NCBI RefSeq assembly: GCF_004116385.1
Contig: NZ_PEIB01000005.1
Location: 62,001-126,000 of the forward strand
From: Veronia nyctiphanis
GTDB taxonomy: Bacteria; Pseudomonadota; Gammaproteobacteria; Enterobacterales; Vibrionaceae
DNA: 64,000 bases
Direction: 5' to 3'
Under the pieces are notes generated by a model that ran no database searches, had not been told where the DNA came from, and saw nothing but the letters and a program-made list of their open reading frames with translations. Shown in pieces: positions 1-8,779 of this stretch (position 1 is its first letter; the number at the start of each line of letters is the position of its first letter). Both the position numbers and the translations under genes were made by a program.

Positions 1-1
1 A

Positions 2-619
2 GTTTGGCTGGTGGGTTTGGCATTAGTCATTGGACTCATGGTCGCGATACCACTCGCTGTGGCGCGAAATGTGGGTAACCCTTTCATATATGGGCCTGCT
101 TGGGCGTTCATTTATTTCTTCCGCGGGACACCGCTGTTGATCCAGCTCTATCTGATCTATTACGGGATGAGTCAGTGGATCGATGTTAAAGATACTCTTT
201 GGCAACATGCGTGGTTCTGTGCTTTGGTAGCATTCGTCCTAAATACTTCCGCATATACAGCTGAAATCGTTCGCGGTGCCATTAACGGTTTGCCGAAAGG
301 CGAAGTAGAAGCGGCTATCGCTTACGGTATGAGCCCATTTAAGGCGTTTCACCGGATTGTTTTACCCAGCGCACTGCGTCGGGCATTGCCTGCTTACAGT
401 AATGAAGTGATCTTCATGCTGCACGGCTCTGCGGTGGCGGGTATTGTCACTATCATTGATTTGACGGGTGCGGCACGTATCGTGAACTCACGCTATTACG
501 CTCCGTTTGAATCCTTCCTGACGGCAGGTTTATTCTACATGCTGCTGACTTTCGTCATCCTTTGGGTATTCAAAAAGGCAGAGCATCGATTTTTGCGCCA
601 TATGCGGCCGTTAAGTTAA
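2..619 (+). CDS. Amino-acid ABC transporter permease, HisM/ArtM type (5' end outside window)
   Basis: Inner-membrane permease subunit of a polar amino-acid ABC importer. The open frame runs off the left edge, so the true start is upstream; the GTG at 11 is not a convincing start because the frame is open before it and HisM/ArtM proteins are about 230 residues. The visible part has several hydrophobic segments, the EAA loop that docks the ATPase (EAAIAYGM, then a conserved LP), and the LPAYSNEVIFMLH motif typical of HisM/ArtM. It ends in a basic tail just before a strong hairpin. The usual partners (binding protein, other permease, ATPase) would lie to the left and are not visible. The substrate (arginine, histidine or another amino acid) cannot be told from the permease. 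Confidence 0.88.
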   Translation, partial: VWLVGLALVIGLMVAIPLAVARNVGNPFIYGPAWAFIYFFRGTPLLIQLYLIYYGMSQWIDVKDTLWQHAWFCALVAFVLNTSAYTAEIVRGAINGLPKGEVEAAIAYGMSPFKAFHRIVLPSALRRALPAYSNEVIFMLHGSAVAGIVTIIDLTGAARIVNSRYYAPFESFLTAGLFYMLLTFVILWVFKKAEHRFLRHMRPLS

Positions 620-634
620 CCCTTATTGCTTACA

Positions 635-662
635 AAAAAAGGACCTCAGAAGGTCCTTTTTT
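635..662. terminator. Bidirectional intrinsic terminator
   Basis: A perfect 12-bp stem with a 4-base loop, A-rich on one side and T-rich on the other. It lies between the convergent permease and xthA genes and can stop transcription from both directions. Confidence 0.9.
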
Positions 663-682
663 GATTCTGGTGGGCAGTACTG

Positions 683-1488
683 TCAGGCAAACGTTGACCA
701 AATCGGGGCATGGTCAGACGGCTTTTCGATTCCGCGTAATTCATAGTCGATGCCAGTGTCTTGGCATTTCGCTGCCAATGAAGGCGTCGCCAGAATGACA
801 TCAATACGAAGGCCACGGTTATCGTCAAAGCCGCGAGAGCGATAATCAAACCACGAAAACTTATCCGTCACATCCGGGTATTGCTGGCGGAAGGTATCAA
901 CAAAGCCCCAGTTCATCAGCGTTGCTAGCCATTCTCTCTCTTCAGGTTGGAAAGAACATTTACCCGTCTTCAGCCAACGCTTACGGTTCGGCTCACCGAT
1001 ACCAATATCACTGTCCAGAGGCTGATATTAATATCGCCCATCACAATGACATCCTGCTCGTTGGTATGGGCGTCGTTAAGATAAGTCATCAAATCTTTGT
1101 AGAACTTGCGCTTCGCCGGGTACTTGGTTTCGTGCTCGATGTTCTCGCCCTGCGGGAAGTAACCGTTTAATACTGTTACCTCTGAGCCGTCTTCTTGCTT
1201 GAATGTCGCCATGATCATCCGGCGCTGCGCATCTTCATCATCTGTAGGGAAGCCTTTTTGCACGCTGACAGGCTCATGCTTACAAAGCATCGCCACACCG
1301 TAGTGCGCTTTCTGGCCGTGGTGATAGACCTTATAACCCATGGCTTCGACATCCTCGAGCGGGAAAGCCTCGTCGTGGACTTTTATTTCCTGAAGGCCAA
1401 TGACATCAGGCTGATGCTTGTCAATAAGTGCCTGAAGCTGGTGAAGGCGGGCGCGCAATCCATTGATATTGAATGAGATGACTTTCAT
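683..1488 (-). pseudogene. xthA: Exodeoxyribonuclease III, frame broken once
   Basis: AP endonuclease and 3'-5' exonuclease of base-excision repair. The N-terminal part starts [14 protein letters not shown] and carries the GLQEIK metal-ligand motif, YFPQGE and GDINIS. The C-terminal part has WFDYRS, GLRID and the catalytic SDHAP near the end. The two parts are in different frames. The break is at about 1030, where a run reads CC on the coding strand; one more C gives [13 protein letters not shown], matching the family, and restores exactly 268 residues, the E. coli length. Either a sequencing error or a real null allele; the error is more likely given the same pattern across the window. Convergent with the upstream permease. 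Confidence 0.9.
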
Positions 1489-1976
1489 TGTGAGTCTTGC
1501 CTTGGCTAATCATGTGTTGAAAAGCTTATTCTGACTTGTTTGAGATTGTTTTTCTATGAATGGTTCACCATTCGCTTTGGCGATGACTACTTATTCCTGA
1601 TTCCGAGTAACAATTCAAAGCCGAATAATGATTGTTTTTTGTTGTGTATTCAAGTCTGGAAATGAATACGTTTAATTAATCCATCGCTTTTATAGAAGAT
1701 AGGCTCAACCTCCCTCTTTACCATCCACTGCTATGTTGATCTCATTCGGAGATAGGTATGAATAAATGGGTAACCTCTCTTTTCAGTCTGTGTGTTATCA
1801 GCACCATCACTCGCAGAAGTTAGTACAAATCCAAAAACCATTTCAATACCCAAAGCCCTCAAATGAGTTTTTTTTCATCTCGCTCATCCACAGACTTAAC
1901 ATTCGATGACTTGTGAGTCTCATTTTTGTGACTATGCTTTTTATTGATATTTAAGTTATTTTTTTGGAGCGCCGAA
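1489..1976. other. Intergenic, with one possible tiny exported-peptide ORF
   Basis: No normal gene. At 1758-1823 (+) an ATG behind a good GGAGATAGG ribosome-binding site encodes 21 residues starting MNKWVTSLFSLCVIST, like a signal peptide. If two bases were missing from a C run near 1813, the frame would continue through LAEV to a stop at about 1865, giving a roughly 36-residue secreted peptide. This is either a small gene or the remnant of one; function unknown. Confidence 0.3.
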
Positions 1977-2390
1977 ATGAAACTATTCCAAACATGCAAG
2001 TTTGCGCTTCTGGCTTTGCTGGCGATATCGGTAACGGGGTGTTCAAAATACGGCCCATTTGATGAGTCACAAATCTGTCGGGCCGGAATTGCTGCTATCA
2101 AGAAGAAAAGCCCCGCGGTGGTCAATGTCGACAAGATTGATGAAGAGAAGAAATATAAAATTTATCACGTGTCTTACAAAAGGGCTGACGACGGTAAGTT
2201 GTGGAAATACCGTTGCAAAGTGGACAGATCACGTGTTGTTTGGTCTCAGGGTAAAGGACGCTGGCGTGATAAAGGGCAGGATCCAACAGTGAAGTTCGAT
2301 ATTGATGACGATTTTATCGAAATTACAGAAAAGTACCCTGATGGCACTGAATCTAGAAAGGTCAGGTATAACATCAGCCAATTGATGTAG
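1977..2390 (+). CDS. Small lipoprotein, unknown function
   Basis: A 137-residue protein with a type II signal peptide: short basic start, hydrophobic stretch, then lipobox VTGC at about residues 16-20, so it should be lipidated and anchored to a membrane. The mature part is highly charged, with two further Cys (in SQICRAG and KYRCKVD) that could form a disulfide and a W-rich middle. The start at 1977 is chosen over the upstream in-frame ATG at 1944 because GGAG lies 8 bases before it and the lipobox is then correctly placed. I do not recognise a named family. It stands alone, with a strong terminator after it. Confidence 0.75.
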   Translation: MKLFQTCKFALLALLAISVTGCSKYGPFDESQICRAGIAAIKKKSPAVVNVDKIDEEKKYKIYHVSYKRADDGKLWKYRCKVDRSRVVWSQGKGRWRDKGQDPTVKFDIDDDFIEITEKYPDGTESRKVRYNISQLM

Positions 2391-2421
2391 CATCGGCCAA
2401 TAATAGTGCTGATTTAAAAGT

Positions 2422-2450
2422 AAAAAAGCCAGCTCAATGAGCTGGCTTTT
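2422..2450. terminator. Bidirectional intrinsic terminator
   Basis: Inverted repeat agccagct / agctggct flanked by A5 on the left and T5 on the right. It serves the lipoprotein gene on the + strand and tRNA-Tyr on the - strand. Confidence 0.88.
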
Positions 2451-2457
2451 TCAATGT

Positions 2458-2542
2458 TGGTGGTGGGGGAAGGATTCGAACCTTCGAAGGCAGTGCCGTC
2501 AGATTTACAGTCTGATCCCTTTGGCCACTCGGGAACCCCACC
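2458..2542 (-). tRNA. tRNA-Tyr (GTA)
   Basis: An 85-nt tRNA starting GGTGGGGTTCCCGAGTGGCC and ending with encoded CCA. The anticodon arm reads CTGTAAA (anticodon GTA), there is a long class II variable arm, and the T arm has GGTTCGAATCC. It is very close to E. coli tyrT/tyrU. A single copy here with its own promoter and terminator. Confidence 0.97.
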
Positions 2543-2557
2543 ACAAGTGCGGGGCGC

Positions 2558-2585
2558 ATATTATCAAACAGGCTAAAGCTGTAAA
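2558..2585 (-). promoter_or_regulatory. tRNA-Tyr promoter with GC-rich discriminator
   Basis: On the - strand a -35-like TTTACA (2580-2585), a 16-base spacer and a -10-like TAATAT (2558-2563), followed by GCGCCCCGC before the tRNA. A GC-rich discriminator is characteristic of stringently controlled stable-RNA promoters. Confidence 0.6.
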
Positions 2586-2901
2586 GTCTTTTCTCACAAA
2601 AGCCGTGCGTTTGCTGGTTTTTTCGGCGTGGTGATGTGATGTCATTCGATATTGTGAACATGGATGGAATTATTTAACCGATCTTGGAGTCAAAAAAGAA
2701 AGTGATTGGTGCAGTGTTCGGTCTTGTTGTTGACGCTGGCAAAGGCAGGTAAATGTGAAATTGATTACTTTTTTCTGTTTTCGCACTATGCGCTGACACG
2801 GCAGTTCACTAAGATGCCGCTAATTAAAATTTCTGTGTTATTGGTATTTGAATCAATTAATAACACACATATTCAGGCCAAGAGCAGGGAGAATGATCAC
2901 C
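2586..2901. other. Intergenic upstream of dsbA
   Basis: No coding frame with a credible start was found. The dsbA promoter should lie here. In E. coli dsbA follows srkA (rdoA); that gene is absent here. Confidence 0.5.
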
Positions 2902-3504
2902 ATGTTTAAAAAGTTGATTGGGGCCACGCTTATCGTGTTTACCGCATTTGCTGCTAATGCGGCCAAGTTTGATGAGGGGACACACTATCGGGTATTGGAC
3001 TTACCCAAGTCTGAAACGCCAAATGTGACTGAATTCTTCTCTTTCTACTGCCCACACTGTGAACGACTCGAACCCACTGTTGAGGCATTGAAAAAGCAGC
3101 TTCCTGAAAATGCGAAGATGCTGAAAAACCATGTGTCATTCATGGGTGGAAAAATGGGTGTTGAAGTTTCGAAGGCTTATGCGACCGCAGAACTTTTGAA
3201 AGTCGAAGACAAGATTGTGCCTGTACTCTTCCACCGTATTCACAAATTACGCCAAGCACCAAAGAGTGTTGAAGAGCTTCGTCAGATTTTCATTGATGAA
3301 GGTGTATCAGCTGAGAAGTTTGATAAGACGTTCAACTCTTTTCCTGTCAATGCGATGGCGAATCGCTACATGGCATCGTTCAAAAAAACCGGACTGACAG
3401 GTGTACCAGCACTGGTGGTGAACAACAAGTACGTTGTTCAGATGCAAGGTCTGCGCACTATGGATGACCTTTATAGCTTGGTCGATTATCTCCTCGTGAA
3501 GTAA
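2902..3504 (+). CDS. dsbA: Periplasmic thiol:disulfide interchange protein DsbA
   Basis: The primary dithiol oxidase that introduces disulfide bonds into exported proteins; it is re-oxidised by DsbB. It has 200 residues: signal peptide to about residue 20 (FAANA-AKF), then a thioredoxin fold with the active site FYCPHCE (Cys50 and Cys53) and a cis-proline loop TGVPALVV. The helical insert lies between them. The start at 2902 is preferred over ATG 2893 because AGGGAG at 2886-2891 is well spaced from it. Monocistronic, followed by a hairpin. Confidence 0.95.
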   Translation: MFKKLIGATLIVFTAFAANAAKFDEGTHYRVLDLPKSETPNVTEFFSFYCPHCERLEPTVEALKKQLPENAKMLKNHVSFMGGKMGVEVSKAYATAELLKVEDKIVPVLFHRIHKLRQAPKSVEELRQIFIDEGVSAEKFDKTFNSFPVNAMANRYMASFKKTGLTGVPALVVNNKYVVQMQGLRTMDDLYSLVDYLLVK

Positions 3505-3516
3505 AAAGTCATCGTG

Positions 3517-3570
3517 AAAGAAAGGCCGTCCTCGAGTATCACCCTACGACGATGGCAGCCTTTCTTTTAT
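3517..3570 (+). terminator. Probable dsbA terminator
   Basis: A 10-bp stem, aaagaaaggc with gcctttcttt, a long interrupted loop and a short T stretch. Confidence 0.55.
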
Positions 3571-3756
3571 TATCATTACCAATGCTACCGCTCATGCCCA
3601 TCCTCCTATCACCTAGAACAGCAATAAGTTGACTCCATCTCTGTGTTCATTAGTATTTTTCTATGCCTTGGTGCATGCGGATAAATGCTTTCCAGCCAAT
3701 AATGAAAAATAAGTCGTCGGCTGGACGAATGAAAAACACACTTAAAGGAACGACAC

Positions 3757-4077
3757 ATGTCTGACGCAATGAACGAACAACAGCAGGATAAAATTGAAGC
3801 CGCGACATTTCGTCGTCTTTTGAAGCATCTTGACGATAACAAGGACGTGCAGAACATTGACCTGATGATCCTCGCTGATTTCTGCAGAAACTGTTTAGCA
3901 AAATGGTATATGGCTGAAGCAGGTAAAGAAGGCGTGGAAGTCGATTATGATCAGGCTCGGGAGCATGTATACGGCATCCCTTACAACGATTGGAAAGACA
4001 AGTACCAGTCTAAAGCGACGCCAGAACAAATGGCGGCGTTCGAAGCACGTCAGAAACAGAAGTCAGAATCGAAATAA
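3757..4077 (+). CDS. DUF1244 domain protein
   Basis: A 106-residue cytoplasmic protein with the DUF1244 hallmark: EAATFRRLLKHL, then DVQNIDLM, then DFCRNCLAKWY, in which the two Cys and the following aromatic residues are the conserved core, ending with YGIPYNDWKDKYQ. The family is widespread in gamma- and alphaproteobacteria and has no established function. AAAGGA lies just ahead of the ATG. The C-terminal 20 residues are charged and probably disordered. Single gene followed by a clear terminator. Confidence 0.9.
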   Translation: MSDAMNEQQQDKIEAATFRRLLKHLDDNKDVQNIDLMILADFCRNCLAKWYMAEAGKEGVEVDYDQAREHVYGIPYNDWKDKYQSKATPEQMAAFEARQKQKSESK

Positions 4078-4114
4078 TTCGTGTGGATTGGTTTCAGTAC
4101 GATGAGTAAAGGAT

Positions 4115-4139
4115 AAAAAAGCGGCATTGCCGCTTTTTT
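4115..4139. terminator. Bidirectional intrinsic terminator
   Basis: aaaaaagcggc-att-gccgctttttt, a perfect 11-bp stem between the convergent DUF1244 and queC genes. Confidence 0.9.
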
Positions 4140-4166
4140 ATTTTCCCAAAGCTCAAACAGAGATGT

Positions 4167-4853
4167 TCAAGCTGTTTTGCTGTCCAGAGACGCCATGACT
4201 GCCTTTTTTTCTGCAAGGTAGTCGTCAAGACCGCGTTGACGAAGGGTGCAAGCAGGGCAATCTCCACAACCAGAACCGATAACGCCGTTATAACAGGTCA
4301 AGGTTTCTTCTCTGACGACATCCAATTTACTGTATTTGTCAGCCAGCGCCCATGTCTCTGCTTTGTTCAGCCACATCAGCGGCGTTTTAATATCTAACGG
4401 CTTATCCATTCCCTGAACTAAAGCGCTGTTCATGGCCTTGACGAAATCATCACGGCAATCAGGGTAACCAGAAAAGTCTGTTTCGCACACGCCAGTGATG
4501 ACGGTATTGGCACCAAGCTGATAGGCGAAGATACCCGCAAGCGTCAAAAACAGAATATTTCTTCCCGGTACAAAGGTATTAGGTAGGCCGTTTTCCTGAA
4601 GCTCATGAGACACTTCAATGTTGTCGCGGGTCAATGAGCTGGCAGCCAGTTCATTGAGCAAGCCAACGTCCATGATCTTATGGGAGGTCGCACCCAGCGA
4701 TGCCGCAAGTTTTTTTGCGACGTCAATTTCTTCCTGATGGCGTTGATTGTAGTCAAATGTGATGCAATGCACTTCATCAAACTCGGCCAATGCCTGAATC
4801 AGACAAGTGGTGGAGTCCTGTCCGCCACTAAAAACGACAACGGCTTTGTTCAT
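4167..4853 (-). CDS. queC: 7-cyano-7-deazaguanine synthase QueC
   Basis: ATP-dependent conversion of 7-carboxy-7-deazaguanine to preQ0 in queuosine biosynthesis. It has 228 residues. The N-terminal PP-loop is SGGQDSTT (residues 9-16). The C-terminal zinc cluster is TCYNG followed by GCGDCPAC, giving the four conserved Cys. The middle has FVPGRN and [12 protein letters not shown]. In many gammaproteobacteria queC sits next to queE; here queE is not in the window. A QueD-like paralogue is at 46681. Likely transcribed alone, downstream of modE in the same direction. Confidence 0.96.
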   Translation of the reverse strand: MNKAVVVFSGGQDSTTCLIQALAEFDEVHCITFDYNQRHQEEIDVAKKLAASLGATSHKIMDVGLLNELAASSLTRDNIEVSHELQENGLPNTFVPGRNILFLTLAGIFAYQLGANTVITGVCETDFSGYPDCRDDFVKAMNSALVQGMDKPLDIKTPLMWLNKAETWALADKYSKLDVVREETLTCYNGVIGSGCGDCPACTLRQRGLDDYLAEKKAVMASLDSKTA

Positions 4854-4953
4854 AGCAATACCTTGTGGTGAATCGATTTATGGCGGCATAGTACCTGAAA
4901 AATTATGACGCCTCTATCCGTCTTGCTGCTTGATAGTCGAGTTAGCGGCCGAC

Positions 4954-5781
4954 TTATTCTTCTAAGTAATCGTTGATACTGGCGATAATGGTCTGATCGA
5001 CATGAAAAGTTGCGTCATAATGCCGACCACATAAAAGCATCGCATCATTTGATGGCGTGTTATTCATCAGAGAATACAAATATTCGCCATGTCCGATATT
5101 CAAGGTGCACTCAATGTTGTCTTCCTGCACTACCTTATTAACAAGCTCTCCCGTGATGGTGTTTACATGTGAAACAAGAGCATCTGATACTTTTGAACCA
5201 GAAATGTCTGATTGCGACTTTAACGTCACGGCCGGGGCTTTGAGCATAAGGAGAACACTTTTTCTTTCGGAAAGTCCGAGACGCAGGCGGCTCGCATGCG
5301 TTATGGAGACCGCAATTTCCTGACCATTGGTAAGTTTACAGTTCACCGTATCGCGGAGCCCCTCAGAGAGCAGTGATTTTATCTCGGCTGAGAATTGGTT
5401 TCTGGCACTGGTTTGGAGAGAGAAATGTGCCAAAAGATCCAGAAGGTTATCCATTGACAAGTTTTCATCCTGAAGCGCATTCATCGCCAGACCTTGTACC
5501 TGTTGAGTGAGGTGGTAAACCTTGAGCAGGCGAAGTCCAAACGTGGTTAATGTCGCGCCGCCACCACCTTTTCCTCCTTTTGCGCTTATAACGATCGGTT
5601 TATCAAACGCATGGTTCATGCCATTGATCGCATCCCAAGCTGCTTTGTAACTGATACCCGCCGCTTTTGCGGCTTGATTGAGTGATCCTGTTTGTCTGAT
5701 TTGATTGAGCAAGACCATGCGCTTTGGGTTGGCAAAAAGCTTGCCGCTATGAGACAACACCAGTTCCGCATCAAGGTTCAT
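4954..5781 (-). CDS. modE: Molybdate-responsive transcriptional regulator ModE
   Basis: A dimeric DNA-binding protein that, with molybdate bound, represses modABC. It has 275 residues from the chosen ATG. The N-terminal winged helix-turn-helix has SLNQAAKAAGISYKAAWDAI and the glycine-rich wing GGKGGGGA. Two Mop-like (TOBE) repeats follow, the first around SARNQFSAEI and the second after ISGSKVSDA. The frame is open upstream to a TTG at 5865, but the ATG at 5781 gives the usual length and has GGAG, although 12 bases ahead. Divergent from modABC, with the operator between them. Confidence 0.92.
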   Translation of the reverse strand: MNLDAELVLSHSGKLFANPKRMVLLNQIRQTGSLNQAAKAAGISYKAAWDAINGMNHAFDKPIVISAKGGKGGGGATLTTFGLRLLKVYHLTQQVQGLAMNALQDENLSMDNLLDLLAHFSLQTSARNQFSAEIKSLLSEGLRDTVNCKLTNGQEIAVSITHASRLRLGLSERKSVLLMLKAPAVTLKSQSDISGSKVSDALVSHVNTITGELVNKVVQEDNIECTLNIGHGEYLYSLMNNTPSNDAMLLCGRHYDATFHVDQTIIASINDYLEE

Positions 5782-5915
5782 TTTTCTGGCAATCTCCAAG
5801 TTGTTTGAGGTTTCACAGTGTGATTGATTCAAAGCGACCATTGATTGAAAGAGCTGTGTTGCCAATGATCGCAGTCAATGTCCGTCGGTAAATCTCAGTT
5901 TTTCGCTTGTCGAAG

Positions 5916-5939
5916 CGTTATTTACTAAGGTATATAACG
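5916..5939. promoter_or_regulatory. ModE operator upstream of modA
   Basis: CGTTAT-N12-ATAACG, the same half-sites and the same 12-base spacing as the E. coli modA operator; the arms extend to 9 of 10 matched positions. It lies between modE and modA, as expected for molybdate-dependent repression. Confidence 0.85.
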
Positions 5940-6002
5940 AGTGGGTAGATAGATCAATGAGTGAAGTTGAGTTGTGGAAGTGCGAGGTATGGAATCGACA
6001 TA

Positions 6003-6858
6003 ATGTTTGCAGTCACTTTATTTCCTGCGTTTAGCAGAGCGACGTTTCATTCAACGGCCTCAGCAATAGGGCGATTTCTTTGCCGGGCAATACTGTGCTT
6101 ATTGGTTTCGTTCTTTGTGGCTTCTCGCTGCTCAGCGAAAGAGACAATGACCGTTTTTGCTGCCTCGTCATTGACCAACCCATTGACGGAGGTTGGAGAA
6201 CAGTATGATGCTGAAAACGGGACTGAAACACGTTTCTCTTTCGCCTCGTCTTCTGCGCTCGCGCGGCAAGTTGCCTATGGGCCCTGCCGACATTTATATC
6301 AGTGCAAATCAGACATGGATGGATTACCTCGTCGATCAGAAAGCTGTCTCCACTGACACTCGCAAGACATTGCTAACTAATCAGCTGGTGCTTGTTGTGC
6401 CCTCTGCAAGTGCAGTTGCCCCTATTACCCTCAACGGTTCTTGGGATATCAAGAAAGCCCTTGGTGATGGCCGACTTGCTGTTGCCGACCCAGACCATGT
6501 GCCTGCGGGCCGATATGCCATGCAGTCATTGAAGTTCTTTGACCTATGGCAGCAGGCCGCGCCTCTTTTAGCTCGTGCCAGTAACGTGCGTGCAGCCCTT
6601 GCGCTGGTGGAAAGAGGCGAGGCATCAATGGGCATTGTCTACCTCACGGACACGTATACCGAAGACGCCAATGCTCCAAAGAAGGTAAAAGTCATTGCCC
6701 GCATACCTCAAAATACACATCAGCCCATTGAATACCCAGCCGTGTTAGTGAGAGAAAAATCGAGCGACACAGTCAGAGCGTTTTTCCAGTACCTACAAAG
6801 TGACAAAGCGAAAGCTATTTTTATCAAGTACGGTTTTGGAGTATTGGATGCTCAGTGA
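6003..6858 (+). pseudogene. modA: Molybdate-binding periplasmic protein ModA, frame broken
   Basis: Periplasmic binding protein that delivers molybdate or tungstate to ModBC. The signal peptide ends near RCSA-KETM, then TVFAASSLTNPL, SFASSSALARQV, and in another frame PADIYISANQTWMDYLV, DPDHVPAGRYA and VYLTDTY, all typical of ModA. The break is at 6279-6284, where gggccc would need one G and one C more (GAPAD) to rejoin; the result is 285 residues. The frame is open to a GTG at 5961, but the ATG at 6003 leaves room for a transcript start after the operator. Its stop overlaps modB. Confidence 0.88.
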
Positions 6859-7539
6859 CTACGAAACGGCAGCCCTGCTGTTGAGCCTTAAAGTGTCAGT
6901 CGTCGCCGTTATGTTCAGTCTGCCGCTTGGCATTTTATGTGCGTGGTTACTGGCCAGAACCGAGTTTTATGGCAAGTCGGTGTTTGATGCGTTTATTCAC
7001 TTGCCGCTTGTATTACCGCCTGTCGTGATTGGTTATCTCTTGCTGGTTGGTATGGGTCGACAGGGCGCAATTGGCCAATTTCTTTATGACTGGTTTGGGC
7101 TCAGCTTTTCATTCAGTTGGCGCGGCGCGGCGTTGGCCTCGGCAGTGGTGTCATTTCCGCTCATGGTCAGAGCGATACGACAGGCGTTTGAGGGGGTTGA
7201 TCTTCGCCTTGAACAGGCAGCCCGTACCTTGGGCAGTAACAGGCTCCGGGTGTTCTTGACTATCACGCTACCGTTAAGCTTTCCCGGCATTGTTTCGGGG
7301 ATGATCATCGCCTTTGCCCGCACCTTGGCGAGTTTGGTGCCACTATCACCTTTGTATCAAATATTCCCGGAGAAACGCGGACCATTCCCCTTGCCATGTA
7401 TTCGTTTATTGAAACCCCCGGCGCGGAGTACGAAGCGTTTAGGCTCTGTGTTATCGCTGTCTTTATTGCACTCATGTCATTAGCGGCGTCTGAATATCTG
7501 ACCCGCAAAGCCAGAGCGAGGGCAGTGGGCACATGCTGA
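6848..7539 (+). pseudogene. modB: Molybdate ABC transporter permease ModB, frame broken
   Basis: Inner-membrane permease of the molybdate importer. Five or more hydrophobic helices, starting LLLSLKVSVVAVMFSLPLG, then PLVLPPVVIGY, and the EAA-like loop EQAARTLGSNRLRVFLTITLP. After IIAFARTL the frame breaks at 7327-7328: one missing G (GG for GGG) converts the conserved GEFGATITF. With it restored the protein is 230 residues, ending in RARAVGTC, against 229 in E. coli. ATG 6848 has GGAG six bases ahead and overlaps the modA stop; its own end overlaps the modC start, so the genes are translationally coupled. Confidence 0.9.
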
Positions 7540-8648
7540 ACATCGACATTGCCAAACAGCTTGGTGACATTCGTCTTGAAGTAAACGCCGCCTTACCTGA
7601 AAAGGGAGTGATTGCTGTTTTTGGTCGTTCAGGCGCGGGGAAAACATCGCTGGTAAATATGTTGGGTGGGCTCAGTTCACCAGACGCTGGGCAGATTTTT
7701 CTCAACGGCCGATGCCTTTTCAAACTTGGTGAGAAAGACCTTCCGATTGAAAAACGCCGGATCGGTTACGTGTTTCAGGAAGCGCGGTTGTTTCCGCATT
7801 ACAGTGTCTCTGGCAATCTGCGTTATGGCACGCGAGGCAGCAAACCTCAACATTTTGAACAGATTGTCGAGCTACTTGGGATCACGTCCTTGCTTAGCCG
7901 TTATCCAGCGACTCTTTCTGGTGGCGAGAAGCAGCGTGTCGCAATTGGGCGGGCGCTATTAACATCACCAGATATCCTGTTGATGGATGAGCCACTGGCC
8001 TCTCTCGATACGCCCCGTAAAAGAGAACTCCTGCCTTACTTACAGTCTCTGGCTCAGACATTGGCAATCCCCATCATTTATGTCAGTCACAGTTTGGATG
8101 AGATTTTACAGCTTGCAGACCATATGTTGGTGTTGGAGCAAGGGAAAGTTATCGCGCAGGGCGCATTGACTGATGTCTGGAACAGTGAAGAAATGCGCCC
8201 ATGGTTACCCACGAAAGACTTGAGCACTGTGATGATTGCCACCGTTGATGGGACTCACCCAGACTACCCGATGACCCGCCTCAAGCTTTCGAATGGCAGT
8301 GTGCTTTGGGTTAGCGGCACGTTGCTCGAGCAAGATGCCGACAGTTCGCAAAACCAGATTCAACTGCATCAAGTAAGGGTGAGGATTAACGCCAGCCATG
8401 TCTCACTGTCACGAGAGAAACCTCTGCGTTCGAGTATTCGTAACCAGTTACAGGGATGTATAAAAGAGTTTCACATCAGTGAGGAGGGAAATCAGGTACA
8501 AGTCAAAATCTCTGCCGGACAAGACGAGCTTTGGGCAAATATTACCCCATGGGCATTTGATGAACTTGAGTTAGCTGTTGGTGTTGAAGTGTATGCCCAA
8601 ATCAAAGGTGTCTCGATGACTCAGGCTGATCTCGCGCAATCTCATTAG
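7533..8648 (+). CDS. modC: Molybdate ABC transporter ATP-binding protein ModC
   Basis: ATPase that powers the ModAB importer. It has 371 residues: Walker A GRSGAGKT (about 31-38), Q-loop FQEARLF, signature LSGGEKQR, Walker B ILLMDEP, H-loop VSHSLDE, then a C-terminal Mop/TOBE domain (about 290-355) that binds molybdate. Intact frame. The start overlaps the modB stop by 7 bases, as in the E. coli operon. No clear terminator follows before the convergent gene at 8780. Confidence 0.96.
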   Translation: MLNIDIAKQLGDIRLEVNAALPEKGVIAVFGRSGAGKTSLVNMLGGLSSPDAGQIFLNGRCLFKLGEKDLPIEKRRIGYVFQEARLFPHYSVSGNLRYGTRGSKPQHFEQIVELLGITSLLSRYPATLSGGEKQRVAIGRALLTSPDILLMDEPLASLDTPRKRELLPYLQSLAQTLAIPIIYVSHSLDEILQLADHMLVLEQGKVIAQGALTDVWNSEEMRPWLPTKDLSTVMIATVDGTHPDYPMTRLKLSNGSVLWVSGTLLEQDADSSQNQIQLHQVRVRINASHVSLSREKPLRSSIRNQLQGCIKEFHISEEGNQVQVKISAGQDELWANITPWAFDELELAVGVEVYAQIKGVSMTQADLAQSH

Positions 8649-8779
8649 CCTGATTTGGCTGAAAGAAAAAATCGGCAGCCGCTTTTATGTCACTTCAAAG
8701 CAAGACTGCCGGTGATCAAGTGATCACTTGTGGTTAAATCAACGAGAAGAAAAAGTCACCCTTTGGGGCAAGTCCGTGT

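Noticed and set aside
1023-1037. Seven-base deletion in xthA
   Set aside because: First alignment suggested loss of seven bases, but adding one C gives [13 protein letters not shown] with exactly the family length.
2434-2661. Open frame on the - strand across tRNA-Tyr
   Set aside because: It is the translation of the tRNA and its promoter; the tRNA explains the sequence fully.
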